Positions 21,038 through 31,525 of a stretch of DNA of 64,000 nt are shown here, one piece after another. Each line of letters begins with the position of its first letter. The stretch's first letter is position 1. A program made the translations under genes and the position numbers. Origin of the DNA: Odontocerum albicorne. Its lineage: Eukaryota; Arthropoda; Insecta; Trichoptera; Odontoceridae. The notes below the pieces were generated by a model, which made no database searches, was not told the DNA's origin, and worked only from the letters and a program-made list of their open reading frames with translations. The stretch covers positions 17,125,327 to 17,189,326 of the forward strand of contig OX463864.1 in assembly GCA_949825065.1 (NCBI GenBank), given 5' to 3'.

Positions 21038-23249
21038 CTCTTTGAACTCCAGATTTTTTTTTGTATGACATACCAACAACTCCAGGGTATTTTTTTGAAA
21101 TTTTACTATAAAATGATAGGTTTTAGAAATAATTTATTTGAAAAAAAAATTAATAAGGTTTCATGCAATTTTTTTATTCAAACTATTAGATAAATGTTTA
21201 AATGAGTTTATTTTGATAAAAAAAATAACAATTCAACATTATTTTTTAGTTTTATAATCTTTCAAAGTATGATATCTGAGGAAACAATCCCCTAAATGCA
21301 TCCTAGGTTTTCCAGGACAGGTGTCGCAAAACTCATATGTTTCATGTCGTTTGCCGATTTTGCCTCTATTTGAGCAGACCACACAGTCCTTCTTCTTTCC
21401 CTTCTGCAAAACATGAAGTTTACCATCTAGTCGTACATCAAAAGTAGAAGTTGATGGCCTACTTCGCAGCTCCCGAAAGTCTCCTACCAACTGATCAACT
21501 AAATTCTTGACAAATTTCAAATGAGTTAGTGGTTTTTCATTATTTTTCAATTTTATATTCTTGTAGAGGATGTATGCATTGATTGAGCAAATTTCCATTC
21601 CCCAGAAAAAAAGTTTTCTCCACCATTTTAATGACTTCCTGAGAAAACAATATGTGGAAGCATACTGGTCGGCACGGTCTACTCCACCCATAGATTTGGT
21701 GTAGTTTCGTACTACATTTGGTTTTTCTGTAACTAATTGAACACCTCCCTTCCCTGTTCTGGAAACAGACGACATGCCAGCAGAATCACCAGTACTCAGC
21801 ATTGTAATTATTATTTTATCCTTCCATGCCAAAAGCATTGTTTTTCTTTTTCTTACAGCCAAAACTTTTTTATTGCCAAACTTTGGTTTTTCTATGGTGA
21901 TCGGAATGCCTTTTCTGTTGGTCTGTATTGTCCCAGTTAAATGACATTTCATCTTCAATAGTGCTTCAGCAAGTGGAAGACTTGTGTAGTACCTGTCTGT
22001 AAACAAGTGGTATCCTTGTGCATGGGGTACCTTCTCCAAAATTTTTCTGAACAAGTAGATGGGTATTCTCGAACTCACAGGCAAATCTGGGCTTGGTAAA
22101 TTCTCTGTAGTAATACTACCGTAATAGGGAAGAATACTGTACACATATGATGTTTCAGAATCCGCCGAAACGTAAATGCGTATTCCCCATTTAGTAGGCT
22201 TATTTGGATTGTAAGTGATGAAGCATATTCTTCCTTTGAATTTCACTACTGATTCGTCAACACAGATATTTTTGTTGGGTATGAAATAGTCAGCAAATTT
22301 TTTATTTATATATTCTAAAAAATTACTGACTTTCTGAATCCGTGTTCTTAAATCACGATGGCCAGTTTCTTGTGTATTCAAGTGTAACATCCAGAATATT
22401 TGATGAAATCGAGATCTCGTGAAAATATTTGCAAAGAATGGGACTCTGGAATTATCTCTAGTAGACCAATATTCTTGCATATTGGCAAGTGGCATTGTTC
22501 CCATATTTAAAATGACCCCAATGAATGCCCAAAATTCATCTTTTTGTACATCAGGCCAATTTTGCCAAATAGAATTTGCAGTTAGAACTTTTGATTGAAG
22601 TTTGACTTTTGCATATGCATTTGTTTCCCGTATTATCTCCGTTACAATTTCTTCCGTGAAAAATAATTTGAAAAGTTGACTTGGTTCTTTGATTGTTAAA
22701 GGAACATTTGGTCCGACATTCTGAGCTCCGATGTCAAAATTTATAATGTCAGGAGAATCCACCGTATTGGATATATCAATCCATTCATCGTCTTGTGAAT
22801 CTTGAGCGCTTGTAGTACTTGAAGAACTATCTGATGATAGAAGAGGACCAACTCTGCGTTTTTTATGACCAATGTACTCTGATTCATCACTAGAGGTCTG
22901 AATATTGATGTTATTATCACAACTTTCATCACTATATACATTTAAAATAAATTCGTCTTCACTTTCACTCAGTTGCGATTTTTCCATTATTTTAGAGGGT
23001 AAAAAAAAAACTTGTGTAATCTCAACGGTGTAAAAGGGTGCGTACTGATTATTTTTCAACCGAAACACGTCTAAACAGTAGAACAGTTGTTGTGAAACTA
23101 ATGTAACATGTTTATACCTGCTCCTGGGTGTCCCGAGATGTTTGTTTATGTAAACAATACAACCATAAAAAATGGCGACATATAGTCGCCTCTGGAGTTA
23201 TTAAAATAATTACCATGGCGACTATATGTCGCCTCTGGAGTTATAAGGG
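21038..23249 (-). mobile_element. Complete piggyBac-like element
   Basis: TTAA lies at 21034-21037 and 23250-23253. The terminal repeats are CTCTTTGAACTCCAGA (left) and CCCTTATAACTCCAGA (right, inverted), 13 of 16 identical. The AACTCCAG word recurs inside each end (near 21074 on the left and, inverted, near 23193 on the right). Short palindromes follow: GTATGACATAC on the left, and GGCGACATATAGTCGCC and GGCGACTATATGTCGCC on the right. These are plausible transposase-binding units. It is 2212 bp with one intact transposase gene. Confidence 0.93.
21239..22987 (-). CDS. piggyBac-like transposase, intact
   Basis: Catalyses cut-and-paste transposition at TTAA. The frame is open from 23068. I prefer the ATG at 22987 (MEKSQLSESEDEF), which gives 582 residues and a typical acidic N-terminus. 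The earlier ATG would add 27 residues. Counting from the preferred start, the catalytic acids are D244 (CVDESVVKFKGR), D331 (LFTDRYYTS) and D437 (GGVDRADQY), with D440 matching the fourth important Asp of Trichoplusia piggyBac. The C-terminal cysteine-rich zinc domain is present: C535-x2-C538, H548, C554-x2-C557, H564, C568, H573. A basic KKRR lies near residue 42. There is no stop or frameshift, and the ends and TTAA are intact, so it may be active or recently so. A domesticated host gene is less likely because the mobile ends are still present. Confidence 0.95.
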   Translation of the reverse strand: MEKSQLSESEDEFILNVYSDESCDNNINIQTSSDESEYIGHKKRRVGPLLSSDSSSSTTSAQDSQDDEWIDISNTVDSPDIINFDIGAQNVGPNVPLTIKEPSQLFKLFFTEEIVTEIIRETNAYAKVKLQSKVLTANSIWQNWPDVQKDEFWAFIGVILNMGTMPLANMQEYWSTRDNSRVPFFANIFTRSRFHQIFWMLHLNTQETGHRDLRTRIQKVSNFLEYINKKFADYFIPNKNICVDESVVKFKGRICFITYNPNKPTKWGIRIYVSADSETSYVYSILPYYGSITTENLPSPDLPVSSRIPIYLFRKILEKVPHAQGYHLFTDRYYTSLPLAEALLKMKCHLTGTIQTNRKGIPITIEKPKFGNKKVLAVRKRKTMLLAWKDKIIITMLSTGDSAGMSSVSRTGKGGVQLVTEKPNVVRNYTKSMGGVDRADQYASTYCFLRKSLKWWRKLFFWGMEICSINAYILYKNIKLKNNEKPLTHLKFVKNLVDQLVGDFRELRSRPSTSTFDVRLDGKLHVLQKGKKKDCVVCSNRGKIGKRHETYEFCDTCPGKPRMHLGDCFLRYHTLKDYKTKK

Positions 23250-23451
23250 TTAAATTGGAAAAAAACAGACACAACTTGTGTTAACACCTAATATATTTTC
23301 TGGATTCTATTTATTCTAGTATGTCTAATTCCGATATTTTTGTACTCCTGTCTGTTTTCAATGCAGCCTTTATTAATACAATAAATTACACTTCAGTCCT
23401 TTACATGCCACAGTAAAACTGGCCTCAAAAAAGTCTTACAATATATAATAC

Positions 23452-24080
23452 ATACGAGGGTTGATAAAAAAAATAACGATTTTTTTTTATTTCGCGGGCT
23501 ATTTGTTTTTATTAAGCCCTTTTTCCTCACCTTGGCGACACTGTGTGTGATGTACATTTCAATGTTCACCCATATTACATGGGCAGCTTGTGTTTGAAAG
23601 GCAAGTATTTACAACATATTTTGACACGTTAACGATTTTTTCGGATTTAGAAAGGTTTTTTTTTAAAGTTTTACGCCGTTTGCGTGAGGCAATCCGATGA
23701 AAACGATTGTGGGCAAGAATTTTACACCACGATAGTGCATTAGCTCGCACTTCACTACTAATTCGTGAATGTTTGGCTAAAACCAACAAAGACGTGATGC
23801 CGCAGCCGCCATATTCACCTGATATGCCCCGTGTGACTTTTTCCTGTTCCCGAAGATGAACGACAACGTTTAGCGAACATAGAGAAAATAAAAGGAAAGT
23901 TGCCGAGTGGGTTAGAGGCTATCCCAAACAGTGCGTTTTAAGAATGCTTTGCGGATTGGAAAAAATGTTGGCAAAAGTTTGTTTTATCCTATGGGGATTA
24001 CTTTGATGGGGACAATGTTGATATTAATGATTGAATACTTTCTGATAAAGAATAAAATTCTCGATTCTTTTTTTTATCAA
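23452..24080 (+). pseudogene. mariner remnant, transposase C-terminus
   Basis: The left end ACGAGGGTTGATAAAAAAAA and the right end TTTTTTTATCAAACC (about 24066-24080) are inverted matches. The plus strand between them carries a frameshifted transposase end: a degraded PPYSPDM, then DERQRLANIEKIKGKLPSGL, EAIPNSAF, ECFADWKKCWQKFVLSYGDY and FDGDNVDIND. This is the usual C-terminal signature of mariner (FxDWxKxxxK...GDYFxGD). Many disruptions, inactive. The right end abuts a family A copy. Confidence 0.8.
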
Positions 24081-24207
24081 ACCGGTAGGGTTATACCGTT
24101 ACAAAAGTTTTTGTAATGGTATAACCTTACCGGTTTCAAGGCTTTTACCTCTCATGATGAGATGAAAGCCTTGAAACCGGTAGGTTACCGTTACGAAAAG
24201 TGGAATA

Positions 24208-24761
24208 CTACCTTGATCAAAAAAATTTAGGACTTCATCCATAAAATCGAAAATACAAGTTTATTCATCAAAATCGATATGGTCCGCTTCAAAGTACTCC
24301 CCATCGACTGCAACGCACTTACGCCAGCGCTTGATCCAATCCTTAAAACACCGCTGGTACTGAATTTTCGGTATGTCCATCGGAGCCGTCTTCGATTTCT
24401 TCATGACATCCTCTCGGGTGCTGTAACGCGTTCCGCGAAGCGGTTTTTTAAGTTGGTTGAACAGGAAAAAGTCGCAGGGAGCCAGATTAGGTGAATTCAA
24501 AGGCTGCTGGATAGTAGTCGTGTTGTTTTTGGTAAAAAAACTCATGGAAATAATGTCTCGCGATTTCAACGCGGTCTTTTTTTGCATGAAATTGAGGTCT
24601 TTCGGCACCGTAACTTTTACAAATGTCAAGCTATGACGCTGAAATTTGAAGGGAAGTGTCAATGATAGATGTGGTAACCTAACAAAAACAAAAAAGAATT
24701 CCAATCGGGTGACTGACAGCGCCACACGGTGGCCGGTCCTAAAACTTTTTGAGCAAGGTAG
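24208..24761 (-). mobile_element. mariner deletion derivative
   Basis: The ends are CTACCTTGATCAAAAAAATT and, inverted, CTACCTTGCTCAAAAAGTTT, with TA on both sides (24206-24207 and 24762-24763). It is 554 bp, so most of the usual ~1.3 kb is missing. Inserted into family A. Confidence 0.9.
24261..24725 (-). pseudogene. mariner transposase, C-terminal part
   Basis: The long open frame (154 codons) joins a 5' leader segment to the transposase C-terminus across an internal deletion. The C-terminal part reads IQQPLNSPNLAPCDFFLFNQ, then LKKPLRGTRYSTREDVMKKS, KIQYQRCFKDWIKRWRKCVA and VDGEYFEADHIDF. The third catalytic Asp (APCDFFLF) is kept. The first two and the DNA-binding domain are deleted. It cannot make active transposase. 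Confidence 0.88.
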
Positions 24762-25552
24762 TAAACAGTGCCTGATTAAACAAATTACAATAAAAGTAAT
24801 TAACCATACAAGACATAAAATATTACTTGCAAAAAAGGATCTCTCTCAAAAGACTATTTGAAGATAAAAAATATACTAAGATTAAAAACCAATAGAATAA
24901 TAGCCCCCATTCCACTATCTTAGATTGAGGAACTGCTGGAGAAGGCCGTGCTGAAATCAACAAAATCTGCGTTGAAAATATCGACTAAATCAGACGTGGA
25001 ATCACCTAACAGTAGTTGACTTGTTTAATACTTGTTGAGGAGTGTGAAACCAATTTGTCCCACTTTGTTTTCATAGTTGTCATTGTTATTAGATTTTTTC
25101 ATATTTAGCGGTTTATATCTTGCAATAATGATCAATCGATAATAAAATTATATATAAATTGAACACGTTTATCTGTTAACTGAATTGTTGCGGCAACCTC
25201 ACGGTATTGCAAACCTGTAATTTGCGAAATCCACTAATACGAAACATTCGAGAAACCCATATTTCGCGAATCTGACGTACTCGTATTGGCTATATTCATA
25301 ACGCAAATTGTATTGTAATACCCTCTGCATGAACGACTAATAGCTTAATTTAGTCTAATTTCCTTCTTACAACATTCACTCTTTTACCCCTTTTTTAATG
25401 TTCCTTAAATTGTTCAAAATTCACCTATTAAAAGTTGTAAATTATATTTTAACAATATTCGAGCAGATTAAGTACAATATTTTCATTTCCTTTAAGGCAT
25501 TATTATCTAATTTGCCAGGAGCATAAAGAATTTTCATATTATACGTTCCTAT

Positions 25553-25895
25553 TATGGGATGAACATTTTTGGTCTTTCTGGAGTGATGATATGTGAAGAG
25601 TTTGATTTCGCATGATGTTTCCAGTTGTTATTGAGTGTCACTGTTTGTCAGGTCGATGACAACGTGCAACGGGGTTTTGTTTTTGTGTAATCAAAAATCG
25701 GAAAGAAGTATCGATTTATTTTTGGATGCTAAATATCCTTAGTGAGATACAGGCAAAAGCCTAGTTTACTGGGGATACGACAAATGAAAGACAACAAACC
25801 CAGACCCATTAAAATTGTATGGCCAAATTAAATTACCTGTTGTTTTTTCGCAAATTATGTATATTTCTTGTCATGTGTAATAATAAATAAATAAA
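25553..25895 (+). mobile_element. Dispersed retroposon-like repeat, family D
   Basis: Shares a long block with 30502-30845: GTGTCACTGTTTGTCAGGT, AGTATCGATTTAT, GAGATACAGGCAAAAGCCTA and TTTCTTGTCATGTGTAA. It ends in an AATAAATAAATAAA tail, which suggests a retroposed 3' end. Not assigned to a known family. Confidence 0.75.
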
Positions 25896-27949
25896 TTCTC
25901 AAATTGGACTTCACTACTTTAATTCTAGAGCTTTTTGTACCCTGCCCTTTGATGAGCTTCCCGGGGCAAGGGATCATTTCTAGGTTTCTCTCCAGAATGA
26001 TTTTTTGGGATATTTCGTCGTCGTTGCTGGGCATCGTCGAGAGTCCCCTCGCCACTCCAACGCCAATCTTGAGTTGCTCTTCCACTTCGATCATGTGATC
26101 TGTGAGAAAACAGCCCGATTCCAGATGCGCGCTTCCTACCGCATATGTCATATACGATATTAGGATCCTGCTGAGACGCCTGGTAAAGAATACGACGATG
26201 GAAACTTTGATGGAATACTTCAAGGATTCGAATGTGCCTTATATAGGGAACGTAAGTTTCAGACCCATAGAGAAGTATGGCGAGGACAATGGCCTTTCAG
26301 GTTAATATCACTATAGACTGAGAAATTTACTTCCGACGTAGTTTCCAGTTCTCTTCCCCGTATTAAACTGAACCTATCCTAACATAAAGTACAGACGCTA
26401 TGTGCATCTGCCCATGGGTACAAGCTGTATAGTACGTTACTTGTTGTTCCGGGAGAAGTATTTTATTCACATCCTATCCGATATCGCTGCGTATCTTGCT
26501 GAGCGTTTCCCTGTCCGCTGCTACCTGGGGATGCGGGTTTTAAAAGTTGTAGGCTCCTTCGTGCCTATCTGGTTCATGTTTTGAGAGGAGAAATACGCCA
26601 CGTCCAAAAATTATTATTGATAGGCAAAATCAAGTGTCCACGCGGAATTAGTAGAAGACGCCTTGGTTACGCAACATTCAACATATATCCCGACAGATGA
26701 GGAGCTGTCCCGTGCCGTCTAAGACAGATATGTTTTCTCAAGAGTGCTCGCCAACGTCAGCGAGATTAGATACGACACAATATAAAGAATATTCGAGCAT
26801 TTTTAATGTTTTTCTGTCTGATCTTCCACCCTTTTCATTTCCATCAGGAACACAGGAATCCCAAAACCTTTCCATTCCACCCAAGTCGATCCGCAGATCA
26901 GCTTTCCACGTTTCTCTACGTGAGGTCAATTCTACTTAATTTTACAGAAGATTATGTTTTTTTAGCATTATTCCACAAATTTGGACTACCAGCTATCCCT
27001 TCATCGCTTTGGAGTTCCGCTTTTTGACTCTTTACATCATTTTGATTGGTGGGATGAGTTTTCTGCCAAGTTGTTCTGTATACAACTAATGTTTATACAT
27101 TCGTATAATCATAACATATGTGTATGAGAGTCGAGCGTACGAGACAAGATACAATGTTTTTTACAAGCTATTTGATGCTATATGATCGATGTTCATTATT
27201 TATGTTTTTGTCTATTTAGTTTGAATCTATAAATTTTAGTGAATGATTTTTGAAACAAAGTATTAATCCCAGTTTGTTTGACGCTTTCACAAAATTAAAA
27301 TTGTCGTTCACTCGAACTTTTTATAGATTTATAAAAGTTGTATAGAAGTCATTAAGTGTATAATATGTATTCTTTACTTATACATATTCACCTCATGGAC
27401 TCGGCTTTCTTGATTTTTTTGGATGTAATCGCTTTCGAATTGTGACTAAGAATTCTCCATTATACATATAGTATTCCATATAACATAAATATCAGATTAA
27501 GTTCCATGTTGGCCTTTTGGTCAAACAAAGGATAAGTGAGTTCCATTTAAATCAACCAAAGCTTTCCATTTCTGTGGATTATGGAACCGAGAGAACGTGC
27601 TTAAAGCACCACTAGGGACAGAAATTATTGTATATTTTTGTTTACTCGTATGGCGTTAACTTTAATAATTGAAGTTACTTAAATAATTTAATTGGACTTA
27701 GTTCTTAAAATGTGATTTAGTCCCAAGACCTTAGAAGTTTATCCACTATCCACCGGATCACTTTGCCATTATAATGTTAGGCTTGCGCAGTTACCAAAAT
27801 AACGGATGACAAGTTTTAAGCCGTTGTAAGTTGCCACTTTCTCTGGTAAACGACTGAAACATATTGATCATATTTAAAACAACACATATCTCGAACAGTT
27901 TTCATCGAACCCTTATGGATTCTGAAAATATGCTAAGATAATATGAACA
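25896..27949. other. Mostly unassigned; possible decayed coding remnants
   Basis: A 122-codon minus frame (25855-26223) contains EVEEQLKIGVGVARGLSTMP then ILERNLEMIPCPGKLIKGQG. It is compositionally protein-like and GC-richer than its flanks, but I do not recognise it. 26625-26770 resembles a LINE C-terminus also seen at 42190-42320 (ACGCAACATTCA, GAGGAGCTGTCCCGTGCCG). 26950-27949 is AT-rich with nothing identified. Confidence 0.3.
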
Positions 27950-28225
27950 ACAGTATTTTAGATCTGCTAAGATGATAGTCCACAATAATATTAGAGTACC
28001 AACTGTGATGTATGGGAATAAAACACGGACATTAATAAATACTAATAGGATCCGAATAAATGCTGTAGAAATGCGTGCACTGAGAATAATTTTTGGGGTA
28101 ACAATGTATGACAATACAGATTTAAGTGTTTAGGGATTATAAATATGAACTGAAGGCTGATGTGCTGTGTAAGATGAAGAAAAGCACTTTGAGATGGTTT
28201 TGGCATGTAGAACGAAGGAAATGAT
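27950..28225 (+). mobile_element. L-A LINE fragment
   Basis: Reads VPTVMYGNKT, RINAVEMRALRIIFGVT, then a broken frame and LKADVLCKMKKSTLRWFWHV. It runs directly into a SINE body at about 28226. Confidence 0.8.
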
Positions 28226-28520
28226 TCCAGCCTGGATTTCATCTAATGCTTTACTAACATATTTTTGGTTGGTTAGAAGAGATTGCCACATGGCACTGAG
28301 CTCGCCACGTTGTATTAATACTGACAAAATATGTTTTTCTAAATATATGTAGATACGGGGAAGTATCCAATCTAAAGGTCGCAGCCACCACCTTCCTTTC
28401 CTTATACTTAATTTTTTTAATAATATTTTTGATACGTTAATAAGAGTGGGTTAATGTCTAGTTAGAGCGCCCTTGAAGAGAGTGATTTTTTGACGACGCT
28501 ATATAAATAATCCTTTTATC
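28226..28520 (+). mobile_element. SINE body and family C start
   Basis: 28226-28335 is a headless SINE body (ACATATTTTTGGTTGGTTAG, GCCACATGGCACTGAG). 28445-28520 resembles the family C start (GAGCGCCCTTGAAGAGAGTG). Confidence 0.55.
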
Positions 28521-29019
28521 ATTAATATTACTTCCTATGTTGAGGCTCTCTTCAGGCAGATTTATTCAAATTTAACACAGGTAAGCTCATAAATAAATAA
28601 TTTAAACTTACTTAATTCATCTCTGCAGACCCATTATATTAGAATGTCAATTTAACATCTGAATTTCGTATGTCTGTCAGAGAAATTGCAATTTCGCTCA
28701 TTCCATCTAGAATACCCGACCATCCCACAGCAATTTTCTCAAAGCCCAAATGTTCATATCCTCGTGTATAATCTGCGGTTTTCCTGTGCAGAAACAAACT
28801 GAAAATTTCGCATATTTAAATGAAGTCTGTACGCATTGGGCACAGACAGGGAGGTACACTGTGTACGTTTATAGTTTGCAGTATTTCTGTGGCATGTGGA
28901 TATATTGTGACAAATACATACATTTCACATCTGTTAGTTTAACCCTGCCTTGTGCTTTTGTAAAATAACAATGTTGTCTCTGAGTGGGTATTTTTTTAAC
29001 ATTATTTTTATAACGGGCA
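28521..29019. other. No feature seen
   Basis: A 72-codon frame at 28750-28968 lacks a known motif. Confidence 0.35.
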
Positions 29020-29175
29020 TGCACTTAGAAGAATACACAGGGTAACAATGTATGACAGAATACGAAATGAAGTGATAAGGAATTACTGTGACCCTAAGGC
29101 TGATGTATTAAGTAAGATGAAGAAGAGCGTTATGCGATGTTATGGGTACGTAGCAGGAATCGAATCCGCAACCCT
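29020..29175 (+). mobile_element. L-A LINE fragment
   Basis: Reads MYDRIRNEVIRNYCDPKADV then LSKMKKSVMRCYGYVAGIES. Truncated. Confidence 0.75.
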
Positions 29176-29309
29176 CTTGTCAGAATTTTGGCTTCTTACC
29201 ATCTATACCACTGATGTATGCATCTATGTTTACTGCAATATTATTATAAAATATTATATAATATATATTTTCAAAAATGTTGTGTAGCTTAGATAAGTGC
29301 GATTTCAAC

Positions 29310-29570
29310 TTGTACACATACATACATGCCAAGCCCTGACCTTTGCGAGGTAAGTAGAGAAAACAGGTCACCAAACTTTTCTGTCTGAACACACATCTTT
29401 TGCTTGCTCCACATTCATACATCTCGTCATGCACACTATTCTATTCATATTTCTCACTTTCGTCCATTTGGTCCAATCACGTTTTACTCGTTCTACCCCT
29501 TTCATAAGACACCTTGCACTTCTAACTTGTATACTCATTAAGTCATTCTTTCATAATGATTTATCTCCAC
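29310..29570 (-). mobile_element. LINE 3' end, antisense
   Basis: Inverted tail ACACATACATACATGCC, then complements of the PxRE end and of the HDEMYE, LDQM blocks. Confidence 0.65.
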
Positions 29571-29962
29571 ATGTTTACACTTAAAACAAAATATCTTAAC
29601 TCTTCGTCCTCGTTCACTGTAGGGTTAGAAAGTTATGAGTTAATAATATTTGGAGTTAATTCTCCGTTCATATATTCGCACATTGTAGAATATTCTTGTC
29701 TCTGTAAAACAGGGAATAGAGTTATAATTTAACGTGAAGTTACTTCGTACATTGTATCATAAGTATGGCTGTGTCATTACAACAGAAAGATGAAGTTGAG
29801 TTATCTTGTTTTGAACTCTGTATCTTGATCGAGGATATAACTTGTTTTGTGTCACAGTTACATGCTTTGTGTGATAAATAGTTTCTTCGACGTCGTAATT
29901 TATTGCGCAGGTTGAAGTATAAATGGTTAATTTGCGGTTTTAGCAAGAAGAAAAGACAACAT

Positions 29963-30130
29963 CCGGGGCCTAAATTGTAAGACGCTTGTCTCCCAACCCG
30001 GAGGTTACGGGTTCTAGTCTGTTTTTTTCTTAAGGCCTCTTATACATATTTCTCGTTGGTCGGAAGAAGCCCACCAGGTTGTACTTTAACAATGAAAGTG
30101 TAATACAATCTAAAACAATTTTAGATTAAA
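29963..30130 (+). mobile_element. tRNA-derived SINE
   Basis: Head CCTAAATTGTAAGACGCTTG and B-box GGTTACGGGTTCTAGTC. Body CATATTTCTCGTTGGTCGGA, then GCCCACCAGGTTGTACTTT, ending at GTGTAATACAATC. Confidence 0.8.
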
Positions 30131-30289
30131 CAACGGGTCATTAAAAGTTTTTCCACTTTTTGTTTTGAAACATGATCTGGCGCTTCTGTAGCTGCCAAGC
30201 ATGATTTATTATTCTCTGTTAGAATTTTTAAAGTAAATTCTGATTGACTTGGTTTTTAAATATGTATAATGCCACCATAATGTATAGAT

Positions 30290-30385
30290 ATGGACCAGAC
30301 GAATGAAAGATATCGTGATCGGAAACGTTGGTGCTCTGTCCTCTACCTATCCCAACGGGAAAATGTGATGATGGTTTGTATGTAT
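30290..30385 (+). mobile_element. L-A LINE extreme 3' end
   Basis: CTCTGTCCTCTACCTATCCC then GGGAAAATGTGATGATGGTT and the tail TTGTATGTATT. Confidence 0.65.
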
Positions 30386-30489
30386 TATTAATCATTGCGA
30401 CAGGAGTTTGAGTACTTGGACTTGCAAGAGGAATGACGTGTAGAAAAGGTTTGTGTGAGCTCTTGAGTGTGGTGTTTTTTTTTGTGATT

Positions 30490-30845
30490 ATGTGCGGTAT
30501 ATTGTAGGATGAACGTTTTTGTATGTCTGGAGTGATGAAGTGTGAGGAGTTTGGTTTCGCGTGATGTATACATATGTAATTGAGTGTCACTGTTTGTCAG
30601 GTTGATGAGAATGTGTATTTTATATACGTAATCAAAAATCGGAAAAAAGTATCGATTTATATTTTCATGCTATATGTCCTCAGTGAGATACAGGCAAAAG
30701 CCTAGTTTACTGGGGACACGACAAATTAAAGGCAACACACCCAGATCCATTAAAATTGTGTGTCCAAATTGAATTACCTATTGTTTTTTCGTAAATTAAC
30801 ATATGTACATTTCTTGTCATGTGTAAAATAATTAAAAACAAATAA
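30490..30845 (+). mobile_element. Dispersed retroposon-like repeat, family D
   Basis: Second copy of the 25553 repeat, same orientation, sharing GAGATACAGGCAAAAGCCTA and TTTACTGGGGA, with an A-rich tail (AATTAAAAACAAATAATAA). Confidence 0.75.
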
Positions 30846-31154
30846 TAATTCCAACTTAAAAGCAGTTATAAAGAAGAATGAAAAATCGAGCCAGACATTT
30901 TAGTACTTTTCTAAAACGGTATTTTTTTTCTTTATATTTTCTTTTATATAAAATCATGGCATGCATATTAATTAAGGGTTAGAACGTTGAATAATACCAG
31001 TATATGGCTTCTCTATCGTATTTCATTCAGGAAATAACAGCCATTATGAATTTCTAGAATTTGCGAATTTTTTGCTTTATTTGGCGTTTTTTTTAATTAT
31101 TATTTATTATCTGTTCGCCATATAATTACTTTTTTGTGTACTGCATACGTAATA

Positions 31155-31400
31155 TTAATAAAAGGACCATTTATATAGCGTTTAAAGAGCATACTCGATT
31201 CGGAACCGCTTTTTTGGACATTAAAAATATTTAAAAATAGTTGAATGCAAATATATTGCTGCTATTAGATTAGGAGCTTCTACGTATCTGCATATATTTA
31301 GAAAAACATATTTGGTAAGAAAACCGTAGAAAACTTTCAAGGGAAGACGAACTGCAAAGGTACTGTACTGCATACTATAAAACGAAAATCTAAACGTGTA
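31155..31400 (+). repeat. Family C copy
   Basis: Start ATTTATATAGCGTTTAAAGA, middle TGCTGCTATTAGATTAGGAG, end TTTAGAAAAACATATTTGGT then GAAGACGAACTGCAAAG. The region where the 39-bp satellite arises in the 57.3-kb copy is absent. Confidence 0.8.
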
Positions 31401-31525
31401 AGGTAGAATTTTGATTTAAACTCGGATTATTTTATGTGAAATGGTTCTATAGTAAACCTTGCAATACTCCAGTGGGACGTCTACTCCATGCGGTAAGGTC
31501 GGGTACTGAATGACAGATCTGATCA

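Larger units (their letters stand above)
20360..23291 (+). mobile_element. mariner element containing a nested piggyBac
   Basis: The left end TTGGGTGTTAACATCCG and the right end, inverted, TTAGGTGTTAACACAAG match the 26-bp ends of the copy at 50842. TA lies on both sides (20358 and 23292). Without the 2216-bp piggyBac insertion (one TTAA counted) the mariner is about 0.7 kb and internally deleted: the transposase frame runs straight into the right terminal repeat. Confidence 0.9.
24065..24810. repeat. Family A copies, head-to-head, split by a mariner
   Basis: A minus copy (about 24105-24155) faces a plus copy (24154-24205) around CTCATGATGAGATGAAAGCC. The plus copy breaks at GTGGAATA and resumes at 24762 with TAAACAGTGCCTGATTAAAC, so the mariner at 24208 is a later insertion. 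Confidence 0.8.

Noticed and set aside
22741..22941. 66-codon minus-strand gene inside the piggyBac
   Set aside because: Alternate frame of the transposase N-terminus.
24279..24494. Plus-strand 71-codon gene
   Set aside because: Antisense shadow of the mariner transposase C-terminus.
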